A stretch of 64,000 nucleotides of DNA from Arthrobacter sp. zg-Y238 (lineage in GTDB: Bacteria; Actinomycetota; Actinomycetes; Actinomycetales; Micrococcaceae). Below, in pieces: positions 8,516 to 16,724 of the stretch. The position numbers were made by a program, and so were the translations under genes. Below the pieces are notes generated by a model. It worked only from the letters and a program-made list of their open reading frames with translations. It was not told the origin of the DNA and searched no databases. Position 1 is the stretch's first letter; each line of letters begins with the position of its first letter. The DNA lies in the NCBI RefSeq assembly GCF_024385525.1, contig NZ_JANFLU010000010.1, positions 124,001 to 188,000 on the forward strand, in the 5' to 3' direction.

Positions 8516-9004
8516 ATGAGCGAGATTTTCACGCCGGGCCCTGCCGGCCGTCAGGCGGACACCAACCCCCACAAGCAGGAACTTATCGACGCCGGTGTCC
8601 CGGAGGAGATGCATGACTGGCTGGCTGCGCACGGCGTGGGCCGGCTGGTGGCGAAGCTGGGCATCCGCTTCCTCGAGATGTCAGCGGACCGGCTGGTGGC
8701 CACCATGCCGGTCGAGGGCAACGAACAGGTGGCGGGCATCCTGCACGGCGGCGCGCACCTTGTCCTCGCGGAGACCCTCGGCTCCTTCGGAGCCGGTATC
8801 CATGCCGGACCCGGGCGGCACGCGGTCGGGATAGAAATCGGTGCAACGCACCACCGGTCCGTGTCCTCGGGGCTGGTCACCGGAACGGCCACCGCCGTGC
8901 ATCTGGGCAACACCCTCACCACGCACGAAGTGGTCATGACCGATGAGGAGGGCCGCAGGCTGTCCACGGCCCGCATCACGAACATGATCCGCGAGTCCCG
9001 CTAG
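8516..9004 (+). CDS. PaaI-type hotdog thioesterase
   Basis: The 162-residue protein starts at ATG 8516. The hotdog-fold signature is visible: NEQVAGILHGGAHLVLAET (the HGG helix region), then AVGIEIGATHHRSVSSGLVTG and a closing ARITNMI strand. These enzymes hydrolyse acyl- or aryl-CoA thioesters in the cytosol. It is divergent from polA, and the start codons of the two possible readings overlap. There is no ribosome site. The stop codon is embedded in CTAG, shared with the convergent gene at 9001. Confidence 0.88.
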   Translation: MSEIFTPGPAGRQADTNPHKQELIDAGVPEEMHDWLAAHGVGRLVAKLGIRFLEMSADRLVATMPVEGNEQVAGILHGGAHLVLAETLGSFGAGIHAGPGRHAVGIEIGATHHRSVSSGLVTGTATAVHLGNTLTTHEVVMTDEEGRRLSTARITNMIRESR

Positions 9005-9549
9005 GGCTCTTCAGCTGCACCGAATCCGTAACAGAGCCGCATGCTGCCGTCGGCGGACCGGCGGGCGCTGAGCAGCAGCGCCGGCCGTTCCGCGGCAAGG
9101 GGCAGCAGCGGACGGCCCTGCCCGAGCAGGACCGGATGCACCACCAGGCGCAGTTCGTCCAGCAGTCCGTCATGCAGGTACTGGCCGGCCAGGTCCGCAC
9201 CCCGCAGCCACACGTCTGAACCGTTGGCCGAGTCCGCGATGTCCGCCGCGAATTCCCCCACCGGACCGCGGACAAACATGATGTCCGCGCCGGGGACCGC
9301 GGGAAACTCATGATGCGTGTAGACCCAGACGGGCCCGGGCGGACAGTCCCACGCGCCGGCGCCGCCCTCCCCGACCTGCCGCTGCAGCCGGGCATAGGTC
9401 CCCGCCCCCATCACGACGGCGCCGGCGTTCGCCGGCGATTCGGCCACCCGGAACCGGTCGTTTTCCGCCTTGGCGGATTCGCCGCCGGGCGCACTGTCGG
9501 CGGTGAATCCGTCAAGGGATATCGAGGCGTAGTAGACAGTCCTCACCAT
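9001..9549 (-). CDS. Dihydrofolate reductase / RibD C-terminal domain family protein
   Basis: The 182-residue protein has the family's N-terminal pattern VRTVYYASISLDGFTAD, then VVMGAGTYARL, the substrate/NADPH strand DVWLRGADLAGQYL and the C-terminal LRLVVHPVLLGQGRPLLP. Family members bind NADPH in a DHFR-like fold, but most are of unknown substrate and are not true DHFR. It converges on the thioesterase and shares the four bases CTAG as overlapping stop codons. Confidence 0.85.
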   Translation of the reverse strand: MVRTVYYASISLDGFTADSAPGGESAKAENDRFRVAESPANAGAVVMGAGTYARLQRQVGEGGAGAWDCPPGPVWVYTHHEFPAVPGADIMFVRGPVGEFAADIADSANGSDVWLRGADLAGQYLHDGLLDELRLVVHPVLLGQGRPLLPLAAERPALLLSARRSADGSMRLCYGFGAAEEP

Positions 9550-9721
9550 GCCGCCATGGTAGCCAGCCGATGGTCAGACAGGTATGGGCTCCGCCACAGT
9601 CGGCGCCACCCGAGGAATAGGTTCGCGGGGCGCCGGGTTGCCGCCTACGGAACCACACTGCCGCTGTCAGCACCGCCTACGCGGGCGCAGGTCAGCGGCG
9701 ACCTATAGGAAGAGTTACTTA

Positions 9722-10807
9722 GTGAGCCTGTTTTCCCCGATGACCGCCGGCAGCCTTGAACTGTCCAACCGCCTCGTGATGGCGCCGCTGACCCGCCAGC
9801 GGGCCGGACGCGAAGGCATCCCGGGTCCGATGATGGTTGAGCACTACAGCCAGCGCGCCTCGCTGGGCCTGATCGTCAGCGAAGGAACGTATCCCAGCCG
9901 TGAAGGGCAGGGATTCCCCGGACAGCCCGGGCTCGTGGACCCCGAGCAGCTGGAAGGCTGGCGCAGTGTCACCGACGCCGTGCATAACGCCGGCGGCCGG
10001 ATCGTCGCGCAGGTCATGCATGCCGGCCGGGTGACCCATCCGAACATCAACGGCGGCGTCGACCTGGTAGCCCCGAGTGCAATCGCCGTGGACGGCATGT
10101 CCCACACATATGACGGCAAGCAGGCCTACACAGTGCCGCGCGCACTGGAAACCGAGGAACTGGCTTCCGTGACCGCGGACTTCGTGCGCGGGTCCCGGGC
10201 AGCGGTGGACGCCGGGTTCGACGGCGTGGAGCTGCACGGAGCCAACGGCTACCTGCTGCACGAATTCCTCTCCCCGGTAGCTAACCAGCGCACGGACAAT
10301 TACGGCGGAAGCCCGGAGAACCGTGCACGGTTCGTCATCGAAACGCTTCAGGCAGTCGCGGCCGAGATCGGCGCCGACCGGGTGGGCCTGCGTATTTCGC
10401 CCGAACACAATGTCCAGGGCTGCCTGGAAATGGACCCGGAGGACGTGCTTGCCACCTACGGCGCCCTGCTGGATGCCATCGCCCCGCTCGGCCTCGCCTA
10501 CCTGAGCATCCTGCACCGTGATCCCGCCGGCGAGCTGGTGCAGGCCCTGCGCACCCGCTTCGGCGGCAAGGTTCTGCTCAACACCGGCTTCGGTCCCCTG
10601 ACCACCCGCGAGGAAGCCCTGGCCATCATGGACGACGGGCTCGGCGACGCCGTCGTCGTTGGCCGTCCCGCCATCGCCAACCCGGACCTGGTGCGCCGCT
10701 GGCAGGAAGACCTGCCGCTGAACACCCCGGACGCGACGACCTTCTACTCCTTTGGACCCGAGGGCTACACGGATTACCCGTTCTACGAGGCTGCTTCGCA
10801 GAACTAA
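9722..10807 (+). CDS. Old yellow enzyme family FMN-dependent oxidoreductase (alkene reductase)
   Basis: The start is set to GTG 9722 (361 residues), preceded by ribosome site AGGAAGAG; the longer upstream frame is not credible. The TIM-barrel signatures are present: NRLVMAPLTRQRA at the N-terminus, QVMHAGRVTHP, the substrate-binding pair in ELHGANGYLLHEFLSP, NQRTDNYGGSPENR, and the FMN phosphate region VVVGRPAIANPDLV near the end. The enzyme reduces activated C=C bonds with NAD(P)H. It is monocistronic and ends at a strong bidirectional hairpin. Confidence 0.92.
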   Translation: MSLFSPMTAGSLELSNRLVMAPLTRQRAGREGIPGPMMVEHYSQRASLGLIVSEGTYPSREGQGFPGQPGLVDPEQLEGWRSVTDAVHNAGGRIVAQVMHAGRVTHPNINGGVDLVAPSAIAVDGMSHTYDGKQAYTVPRALETEELASVTADFVRGSRAAVDAGFDGVELHGANGYLLHEFLSPVANQRTDNYGGSPENRARFVIETLQAVAAEIGADRVGLRISPEHNVQGCLEMDPEDVLATYGALLDAIAPLGLAYLSILHRDPAGELVQALRTRFGGKVLLNTGFGPLTTREEALAIMDDGLGDAVVVGRPAIANPDLVRRWQEDLPLNTPDATTFYSFGPEGYTDYPFYEAASQN

Positions 10808-10820
10808 GCACCGCCAACGT

Positions 10821-10858
10821 AAAAGGCCCGCAGGATCAACTGATCCTGCGGGCCTTTT
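10821..10858. terminator. Bidirectional intrinsic terminator
   Basis: A perfect inverted repeat (AAAAGGCCCGCAGGATCA, its complement on the other side) with AAAA and TTTT at its ends lies between the convergent oxidoreductase and the small membrane protein, so it can serve both strands. Confidence 0.9.
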
Positions 10859-10875
10859 CTGTAGGTGCTGAAGTC

Positions 10876-11118
10876 TTAGCCGTGCAGCGCGGGAACGATC
10901 AGGTAGATACCGAACAGTACGGCTACAGCGCTAAGCGCGAAGCAGGCGAACGCCCCTGCCTTCGCCAGGGCAACGCGGTTGCGCGGGGTGGAGCCGGTCT
11001 CCGCATCGAGCGAGACCGCGTACAGGCGAACCCCGAACGAATAGATGCAGACCACGGTCAGCGCGGCGAGGAGCGTGACGCCGAAGACCGTCAGGTAGTC
11101 CATCCAGTGGATGTTCAT
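10876..11118 (-). CDS. Small two-helix membrane protein coupled to pit
   Basis: The 80-residue protein has two hydrophobic segments (about 8-29 and 52-76) joined by a short polar loop. Its ATG at 11118 overlaps the stop of the phosphate transporter (ATGA), indicating translational coupling. I do not recognise a named family. A role as an accessory subunit or modulator of the Pit transporter is an inference from the coupling only. Confidence 0.75.
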   Translation of the reverse strand: MNIHWMDYLTVFGVTLLAALTVVCIYSFGVRLYAVSLDAETGSTPRNRVALAKAGAFACFALSAVAVLFGIYLIVPALHG

Positions 11119-12389
11119 TTGGAACCTTCCTTGACCTTGACCCCGGCAGCGGTGCTTCCGCCCTTACCGGAGTTGTTGTTCTTGCCGGTGCTGCCGTTCT
11201 TGCCCTTGCGGTTGTTCTTGCCTCGGCGCTTCTTGATGCGGACTACTTCGCCGGCATTTTCAATGTCGCTTACGGCGTTGTCGTGGTTGACCGGGCTGCG
11301 GCGGGACCACAGGAAGATGCCCAGGATGGTGAGGGTGCCAAGGATGGAGATTGCAACCACACCTGCAGTGCCCAGGGACGCGATGAGCGCCGCGATGGCA
11401 CCCATAACGGCGGCGGCGGGAAGCGTGAGGAGCCAGCCGGCGCCGACCTTACCCGCGGTGCCCCAGCGGACCTCGGCGCCCTTGCGGCCCAGGCCCGAAC
11501 CGATGACGGATCCGGAGGCGACCTGTGTGGTGGAGAGTGCGAAGCCCAAGTGGGACGACGCCAGGATGGCGGCGGCCGTACTGGTTTCGGCAGCAAAGCC
11601 CTGTGCCGGCTTGACCTCGGTCAGGCCGGTTCCCATGGTGCGGATGATGCGCCAGCCACCGGCGTAGGTTCCGGCGGCAATGGCAATGGCACAGGCTGCG
11701 ACCACCCAGAACTCGGGCCCGGTCCCGGAAGTCTGCAGGCCGCCGGCAACCAGGACAAGGGTGATCACACCCATGGTCTTCTGGGCGTCGTTGGTGCCGT
11801 GAGCCAGGGCGACAAGGGAGGAGGAGAAGATCTGGGCGTAGCGGAAGCCGCCGCGCTTGCGGGGCAGCTTGTTGCCCGAATCGGGATCATGCCGGCGGGT
11901 GATCCGGTATGCCAGCTTGGTGGCGAGGTAAGCCACGAACAGTGCGATGCACGGAGCGATCAGCGCCGGCAGGACAACCTTGGACATCAGCACGGAGTAA
12001 TCCACCGAACCGAATCCCGCACCGACTATGGCGGCACCGATGAGGCCGCCGAACAGGGCGTGGGAGGAACTGCTGGGCAGTCCCCGCAGCCAGGTGATCA
12101 GGTTCCAGATGACTGCACCCATCAGGCCGGCGAAGATCATGACCGGGGTTATCTGGATCCCGCCCTCACCTTCCTTGATGAGTCCGCCGGAGATGGTTTT
12201 GGCTACCTCCGTTGAGAGGAAAGCACCTACCAGGTTGAGCACGGCCGCCAGAGCGACGGCCGTTTTTGGCTTGATGGCGCCGGTGGCGATGGGGGTAGCC
12301 ATCGCGTTGGCGGTGTCATGAAAGCCGTTGGTGAAGTCGAAGAATAGTGCTAGCGCGATCACCAGCGCGACCATAAGGGTGAGGTCCAC
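11115..12389 (-). CDS. pit: Pit-family inorganic phosphate transporter
   Basis: The 424-residue integral membrane protein has the Pit signature FDFTNGFHDTANAMAT near the N-terminus and the mirrored internal repeat VALAHGTNDAQKTMGVI. It carries out metal-phosphate:proton symport across the cytoplasmic membrane at low affinity. The C-terminus is a long, lysine/asparagine/glycine-rich hydrophilic tail (about residues 370-424), probably cytoplasmic. The start is GTG 12389; a TAGGGT box lies five bases upstream with no ribosome site, suggesting a leaderless message. It is followed directly by the coupled small membrane protein. Confidence 0.92.
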   Translation of the reverse strand: MDLTLMVALVIALALFFDFTNGFHDTANAMATPIATGAIKPKTAVALAAVLNLVGAFLSTEVAKTISGGLIKEGEGGIQITPVMIFAGLMGAVIWNLITWLRGLPSSSSHALFGGLIGAAIVGAGFGSVDYSVLMSKVVLPALIAPCIALFVAYLATKLAYRITRRHDPDSGNKLPRKRGGFRYAQIFSSSLVALAHGTNDAQKTMGVITLVLVAGGLQTSGTGPEFWVVAACAIAIAAGTYAGGWRIIRTMGTGLTEVKPAQGFAAETSTAAAILASSHLGFALSTTQVASGSVIGSGLGRKGAEVRWGTAGKVGAGWLLTLPAAAVMGAIAALIASLGTAGVVAISILGTLTILGIFLWSRRSPVNHDNAVSDIENAGEVVRIKKRRGKNNRKGKNGSTGKNNNSGKGGSTAAGVKVKEGSK

Positions 12390-12555
12390 CGCATACCCTA
12401 ACTAAAGACGAGTGAAAGAATCCGCGCAGCGGGACATCCCTCGGCACGTGTTTCGCTGCCGACGCCCGCTTTACGCCAGATTGATCGTATGCGCTCGGAC
12501 AGGCGCGTACCAAAGCGGCGGATGTGCCCTTGCTCTCCCTGATGGGCGGCCAGGG

Positions 12556-14562
12556 TCAGATCCTCAGGCCGGTGCGGGGCTCACGCCCTCCGAGTTCGAC
12601 GTCGATCACGGTGTCCGGTGCGGGCAGGACCACGCTCCGGGTGTGCGTGGTATGAGCGTCCGGTTCAATGATGCTGAGGACATACTCGCCGGGTCCGGGC
12701 AGGGGCAGTTCGTAGTTGCCTCTGCTGTCCGAGCGGGCCGAGGCAGATACCTCTCCACCCGGCCGGACCAGAATCACCAGCGCATCCGCGACGGCACGGC
12801 CGGCATGCCGGATCCGTCCGGTGAGGGCCAGTTGCCGGCGGAAGTGGATGTCGTGGTGTACGGCCGTGCCCCGGATGGCCAGTACCTCCGAAACCGGCAG
12901 CCAGCGGGCCTGGCTCGCGACCATGACGTATTGGCCGTCGCCAGGGAGCAGGACGGCATAACCGCCGTCGTGGTCCGCACGGTCCCAGTCCACCGGCCCG
13001 CCCGCGCTGTCCAGCACAGTGACGGTCCCCCGGCCCACGGGCCTGCCGTCCGCTGCCGACAGCAGCCGTCCGCCGACCATGAGCTCCCGCTTTTCCTCCG
13101 GCTGCGGCTGCCCCTGTCCCGCAACGGCATGCAGGTCCGGATGCGTGGCCTCATGCCGGCGGGACCGGGGAATCAGACAGGCGACGCCGGTGGCGGCCAG
13201 GGCGGCCAGGCCTGCCAGAACGAAGATGGTCCGGAACGCGTCCAGTGCGGGGAATGTGCTGCCGCCGGTGCTTATTGTCAGCGAGGCCAGGATAGTGGCC
13301 ACTGCTGCGCTGCAGGTGGAGGTGCCCACGGACCGGAGCAGGGTGTTGAGGCCGTTGGCCGCCGCAGTGTCGGTCAGCGGGACGTTGCTCATGATGATGG
13401 TGGGCATGGCGGCCATGGAGATTGCCGTGCCGACCGACACAATCACGGCCCCGGTGATGATTTCCGGAACCGTATGTACAAAGAGGACGCGTGCCAGATA
13501 CCCCGCAGCCATAACGGCGCAGCCGGTCACCAGGGTGACCTTTGCTCCGTAGGTGTTGGTGATGCGCGCCGAAACCGGGGCAACCGCCACCATCGCCAGC
13601 CCTGACGGGATCATGGTGAGCCCGGCCGTCAGCACGCTCAGCCCGAACCCGTAGCCGGTTTCCTTCGAGAGCTGCAGCTGCTGCGTAGTGACCAGCATGT
13701 TCGCGTACATGGAGAAGCCCACTAGAACGGCCCCGATGTTGGTGAGCAGAACCGGACGGCGGGCAGACGTCCGCAGGTCCACCAGGGGCTGTCCGTTGCG
13801 CAGCTCCGCCGGAAACCAGAGTGCGAAGCAGACGGCGGCGGCGGCAAAAAGGCCCAGGACCGGATAACTGGTCCAGCCCCAGACCCCGCCCTTGGTAATG
13901 GCCAGCAATACGGCGGTCATGGCCGCCGACAGCAGCACGGCCCCGACGTAGTCAAACGGTGCCGGACTGCGGACCGTCGACTCCGGGACGAAGACGACGA
14001 CGGCGGCAATCAGCACCGCGCCGATCACGCCCACCACCCAAAAGGTGCCCTGCCAGCCCAACCGCTCGTAGACCAGCCCGGCAAGGGGCAGGCCTAAGGC
14101 GCTGCCGATGCCGAAGCTGGCACTCATCAGTGACACGGCGCCGGCGATCTTCTTCTGCGGCAGGGCATCCCGGAGGATGCTGATCCCCACCGGTATGACC
14201 GCACCGGCGAAACCCTGCAGCCCGCGGCCCACCAGGGCCCACGCGAAAGTCCCGCCGATGGAGGCCGTGAAGGCGCCGGCAACCATCAGGGCCATGGCCA
14301 CCAGCAGCATCCGGCGTTTGCCGTACATGTCCGCCAGCCGGGAGACGATGGGCGTTGCCACCGCCGCGGAGAGCAGTGTTACGGTGACCAGCCAGGACAC
14401 GTCGTCGGAGGTGACCCCGAAGATCCGGGGGTATTCCGGCAGCAGCGGAACCACTGCCGTTTTTTCGAGCGAGACAACTATGCCCCCGCATCCCAGCGTG
14501 GCAATCATCAGCCAGTCGGGGAACCTGCGCGCGCCCTTGCGTGCCGCATGCGGGGCAGTCAT
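12556..14562 (-). CDS. MFS (EmrB/QacA-like) transporter with two C-terminal carboxypeptidase-regulatory-like domains
   Basis: The 668-residue protein begins with a multi-helix MFS domain (residues about 15-450). The MFS motif A-like loop is SRLADMYGKRRMLL, and a motif C-like GIGSALGLPLAGLVYERLG follows. After a hydrophilic linker, residues 497-577 and 578-660 form two beta-sandwich repeats typical of CarboxypepD_reg/SpaA-like folds: GRLLSAADGRPVGRGTVTV ... DGGYAVLLPGDGQYVMVA, and GRIRHAGRAVADALVIL ... RGNYELPLPGPGEYVLSI. Export of drugs or metabolites is the family role; the job of the soluble repeats is unknown. It stands alone. Confidence 0.88.
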   Translation of the reverse strand: MTAPHAARKGARRFPDWLMIATLGCGGIVVSLEKTAVVPLLPEYPRIFGVTSDDVSWLVTVTLLSAAVATPIVSRLADMYGKRRMLLVAMALMVAGAFTASIGGTFAWALVGRGLQGFAGAVIPVGISILRDALPQKKIAGAVSLMSASFGIGSALGLPLAGLVYERLGWQGTFWVVGVIGAVLIAAVVVFVPESTVRSPAPFDYVGAVLLSAAMTAVLLAITKGGVWGWTSYPVLGLFAAAAVCFALWFPAELRNGQPLVDLRTSARRPVLLTNIGAVLVGFSMYANMLVTTQQLQLSKETGYGFGLSVLTAGLTMIPSGLAMVAVAPVSARITNTYGAKVTLVTGCAVMAAGYLARVLFVHTVPEIITGAVIVSVGTAISMAAMPTIIMSNVPLTDTAAANGLNTLLRSVGTSTCSAAVATILASLTISTGGSTFPALDAFRTIFVLAGLAALAATGVACLIPRSRRHEATHPDLHAVAGQGQPQPEEKRELMVGGRLLSAADGRPVGRGTVTVLDSAGGPVDWDRADHDGGYAVLLPGDGQYVMVASQARWLPVSEVLAIRGTAVHHDIHFRRQLALTGRIRHAGRAVADALVILVRPGGEVSASARSDSRGNYELPLPGPGEYVLSIIEPDAHTTHTRSVVLPAPDTVIDVELGGREPRTGLRI

Positions 14563-14594
14563 GCCGGTCCTTCGGGTTCAGCTCGGCGGGGGCC

Positions 14595-15005
14595 CTAGCC
14601 CCGCGAGATGGGAACCTTGGTTGATGTCGGTCCAACCTCCGGGACCGGCACGCGGATTTCCAGCACACCGTCGTTGTAGGTGGCAGTGACATTGTCCTGG
14701 CTGGCTCCGGAGGGCAGGGCTATTTCCCGGGTGAAGGACCCGTAACGGAACTCCGAACGATAGCCGTGCCGTCCCTTGTGCTCCGTTTGCTCCTTCCGCT
14801 CCCCCTTGATGTGCAGGACACCGTCGCTGACCGTGACGTCCAGGTCCTGTTCGGGATTGATGTTGGGCAGTTCGGCCCGGATCACCATGGCCGAACCGTC
14901 CTGGTATTCCTCGACGGGGAAGGCCGGAACCTCCCAGTCCCCCTCGAAGAATTTGCGGACCTGGTCGGGCAGTTCAAAACGCTCGCGGCGTGCAAGGGAA
15001 GCCAT
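14595..15005 (-). CDS. Hsp20/alpha-crystallin small heat-shock protein
   Basis: The 136-residue protein has an alpha-crystallin domain from about residue 35: MVIRAELPNINPEQDLDVTV, VLHIKGERKEQ, YGSFTREIALP and the closing NDGVLEIRVPVPE. A C-terminal tail carries the VPI motif (KVPISRG) used for oligomer contacts. It acts as an ATP-independent holdase against aggregation. A strong ribosome site AAGGAGATATCC precedes the ATG. It is divergent from the gad acid-resistance operon, with a 322-base intergenic region between them. Confidence 0.93.
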   Translation of the reverse strand: MASLARRERFELPDQVRKFFEGDWEVPAFPVEEYQDGSAMVIRAELPNINPEQDLDVTVSDGVLHIKGERKEQTEHKGRHGYRSEFRYGSFTREIALPSGASQDNVTATYNDGVLEIRVPVPEVGPTSTKVPISRG

Positions 15006-15327
15006 GGATATCTCCTTCTCTGTTGCCCGGTCCGGCGGCGCTGGAGCTAATTGGAGCTGCCGGGGCGCTGCGGCGCCGGGCGGAATGAACGGTGCCGCAA
15101 GGGTACGTCCGCTGCCCGGCGGTCCTCAATGGAAAAACGGCAAACCCGGGCCGGGGACAGGGTTTCGCCGCCGTTTTGCTTGTGGTCCCGGCGCCCGGCG
15201 TCCGAACCCTAGTCATGGATTTTCGGCGCGCGTAGAGTTTTTTCTGCGCGCAGCCCTGTGAGGACCCCACCGCCGTTCACTACGGCTTGATGGCAGTAGG
15301 CATACCGTCGATGAGAGGCTGACAAAA
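15006..15327. other. Divergent intergenic region between hsp20 and gadB
   Basis: The 322 bases hold the leaders of both genes. No convincing ORF and no CIRCE or HAIR (CTTGAGT-N7-ACTCAAG) element is visible. The only clear signals are the hsp20 ribosome site (about 15009-15018) and a GAGAGG ribosome site before gadB. Confidence 0.4.
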
Positions 15328-16707
15328 ATGGCGCAGAATGATCCTGATTCACTTTCCGTCAATCCACTTTTTGCCCGGCCGGGCGAGGAAACCGCCGCCC
15401 CGAAGTTCCGGCTGAATGACAGTGAAATGCTGCCGGAAACGGCATACCAGATTGTCCACGACGAAACCATGCTGGACGGCAATGCACGCCTGAACCTGGC
15501 GACTTTTGTCAGCACCTGGATGGACGACCACGCGAACCGGCTCTACAGCGAGACGTTCGACAAGAACATGATCGACAAGGATGAATACCCGCAGACTGCG
15601 CAGATTGAGCAGAACTGCTGGCGGATCCTCGCCGATCTGTGGCATTCCCCTTCCCCGGAGAACTCCATCGGCACCTCGACGGTCGGTTCCTCCGAAGCCT
15701 GCATGCTGGGCGGGCTGGCGTTCAAACGGCTTTGGCAGCATCGGCGCCGCAGCGAGGGAAAACCCACTGATAAGCCGAACCTGGTGATGAGTTCAGCGGT
15801 CCAGGTGTGCTGGGAGAAGTTCTGCAACTACTTCGACGTCGAGCCGCGGCTGGTGCCCATCAGTGAAGAGCACAAATGCCTGGACGGCTTCGAGTTGGAG
15901 AACTACGTCGACGAAAACACCATCGGCGTCGTCGCCATCATGGGCGTGACCTACACCGGCATGTATGAGCCGGTGAAGCAGGTCGCCGCCAAGCTCGACG
16001 AGATCCAGTCCTCCACCGGCCTCGACATTCCCATCCACGTGGACGGGGCGTCCGGCGCCATGATCGCTCCGTTCATCCAACAGGATCTGGAGTGGGACTT
16101 CCGGCTGGAACGGGTCCACTCGATCAGCACCTCCGGCCACAAATACGGACTGGTCTATCCCGGCCTCGGCTGGGTGGTCTGGCGGGAACGGCAGTGGCTT
16201 CCGGAGGACCTGATTTTCTACGTGAGCTACCTGGGCGGCGATATGCCGACCTTTGCCCTCAACTTCTCGCGCCCCGGTGCCCAGGTGGTCCTGCAGTTTT
16301 ACTTGTTCCTGCGCCTGGGCCGCGAGGGCTATGCACGGATCCAGCAGGCATCGCAGGACGTGGCTCTGCACCTGTCGGGCGCGATCGCGGAGCTTGGCCC
16401 CTTCGAACTGTGGAACGACGGCTCCGACATTCCGGTGTTCGCCTGGCGGTTGAAGGATGGATACACGGACAAGTGGAACCTGTATGACCTGGCGGAGCGG
16501 CTCCGCACCAGGGGGTGGCTCGTGCCCGCCTATCCCCTGCCGGACAACCTCTCGAACCTGACGGTGGAACGGATTGTGGTCCGCAACGGGCTGAGCATGG
16601 ATCTGGCCGAGAAACTGCTGGCAGACATCCGTCGGGAAACGGCGTATCTGGAACACCTGAGCGCCCCCATGCCCCGCGAGGCGGAGCACCCCGGATTCCA
16701 TCACTAA
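15328..16707 (+). CDS. gadB: Glutamate decarboxylase
   Basis: The 459-residue PLP enzyme matches the bacterial GadA/GadB length. Group II decarboxylase motifs are clear: NARLNLATFVSTWMDD near the N-terminus, GSSEACMLGGLAFKR, HVDGASGAMIAPF (the aspartate contacting the pyridine nitrogen) and STSGHKYGLVYPG with the PLP-binding lysine at residue 272. It converts glutamate to GABA while consuming a cytoplasmic proton, the core of glutamate-dependent acid resistance. It is the first gene of the gadB-gadC-glsA operon, 17 bases before gadC. Confidence 0.96.
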   Translation: MAQNDPDSLSVNPLFARPGEETAAPKFRLNDSEMLPETAYQIVHDETMLDGNARLNLATFVSTWMDDHANRLYSETFDKNMIDKDEYPQTAQIEQNCWRILADLWHSPSPENSIGTSTVGSSEACMLGGLAFKRLWQHRRRSEGKPTDKPNLVMSSAVQVCWEKFCNYFDVEPRLVPISEEHKCLDGFELENYVDENTIGVVAIMGVTYTGMYEPVKQVAAKLDEIQSSTGLDIPIHVDGASGAMIAPFIQQDLEWDFRLERVHSISTSGHKYGLVYPGLGWVVWRERQWLPEDLIFYVSYLGGDMPTFALNFSRPGAQVVLQFYLFLRLGREGYARIQQASQDVALHLSGAIAELGPFELWNDGSDIPVFAWRLKDGYTDKWNLYDLAERLRTRGWLVPAYPLPDNLSNLTVERIVVRNGLSMDLAEKLLADIRRETAYLEHLSAPMPREAEHPGFHH

Positions 16708-16724
16708 TCAAAGAGGTGGGCTGA

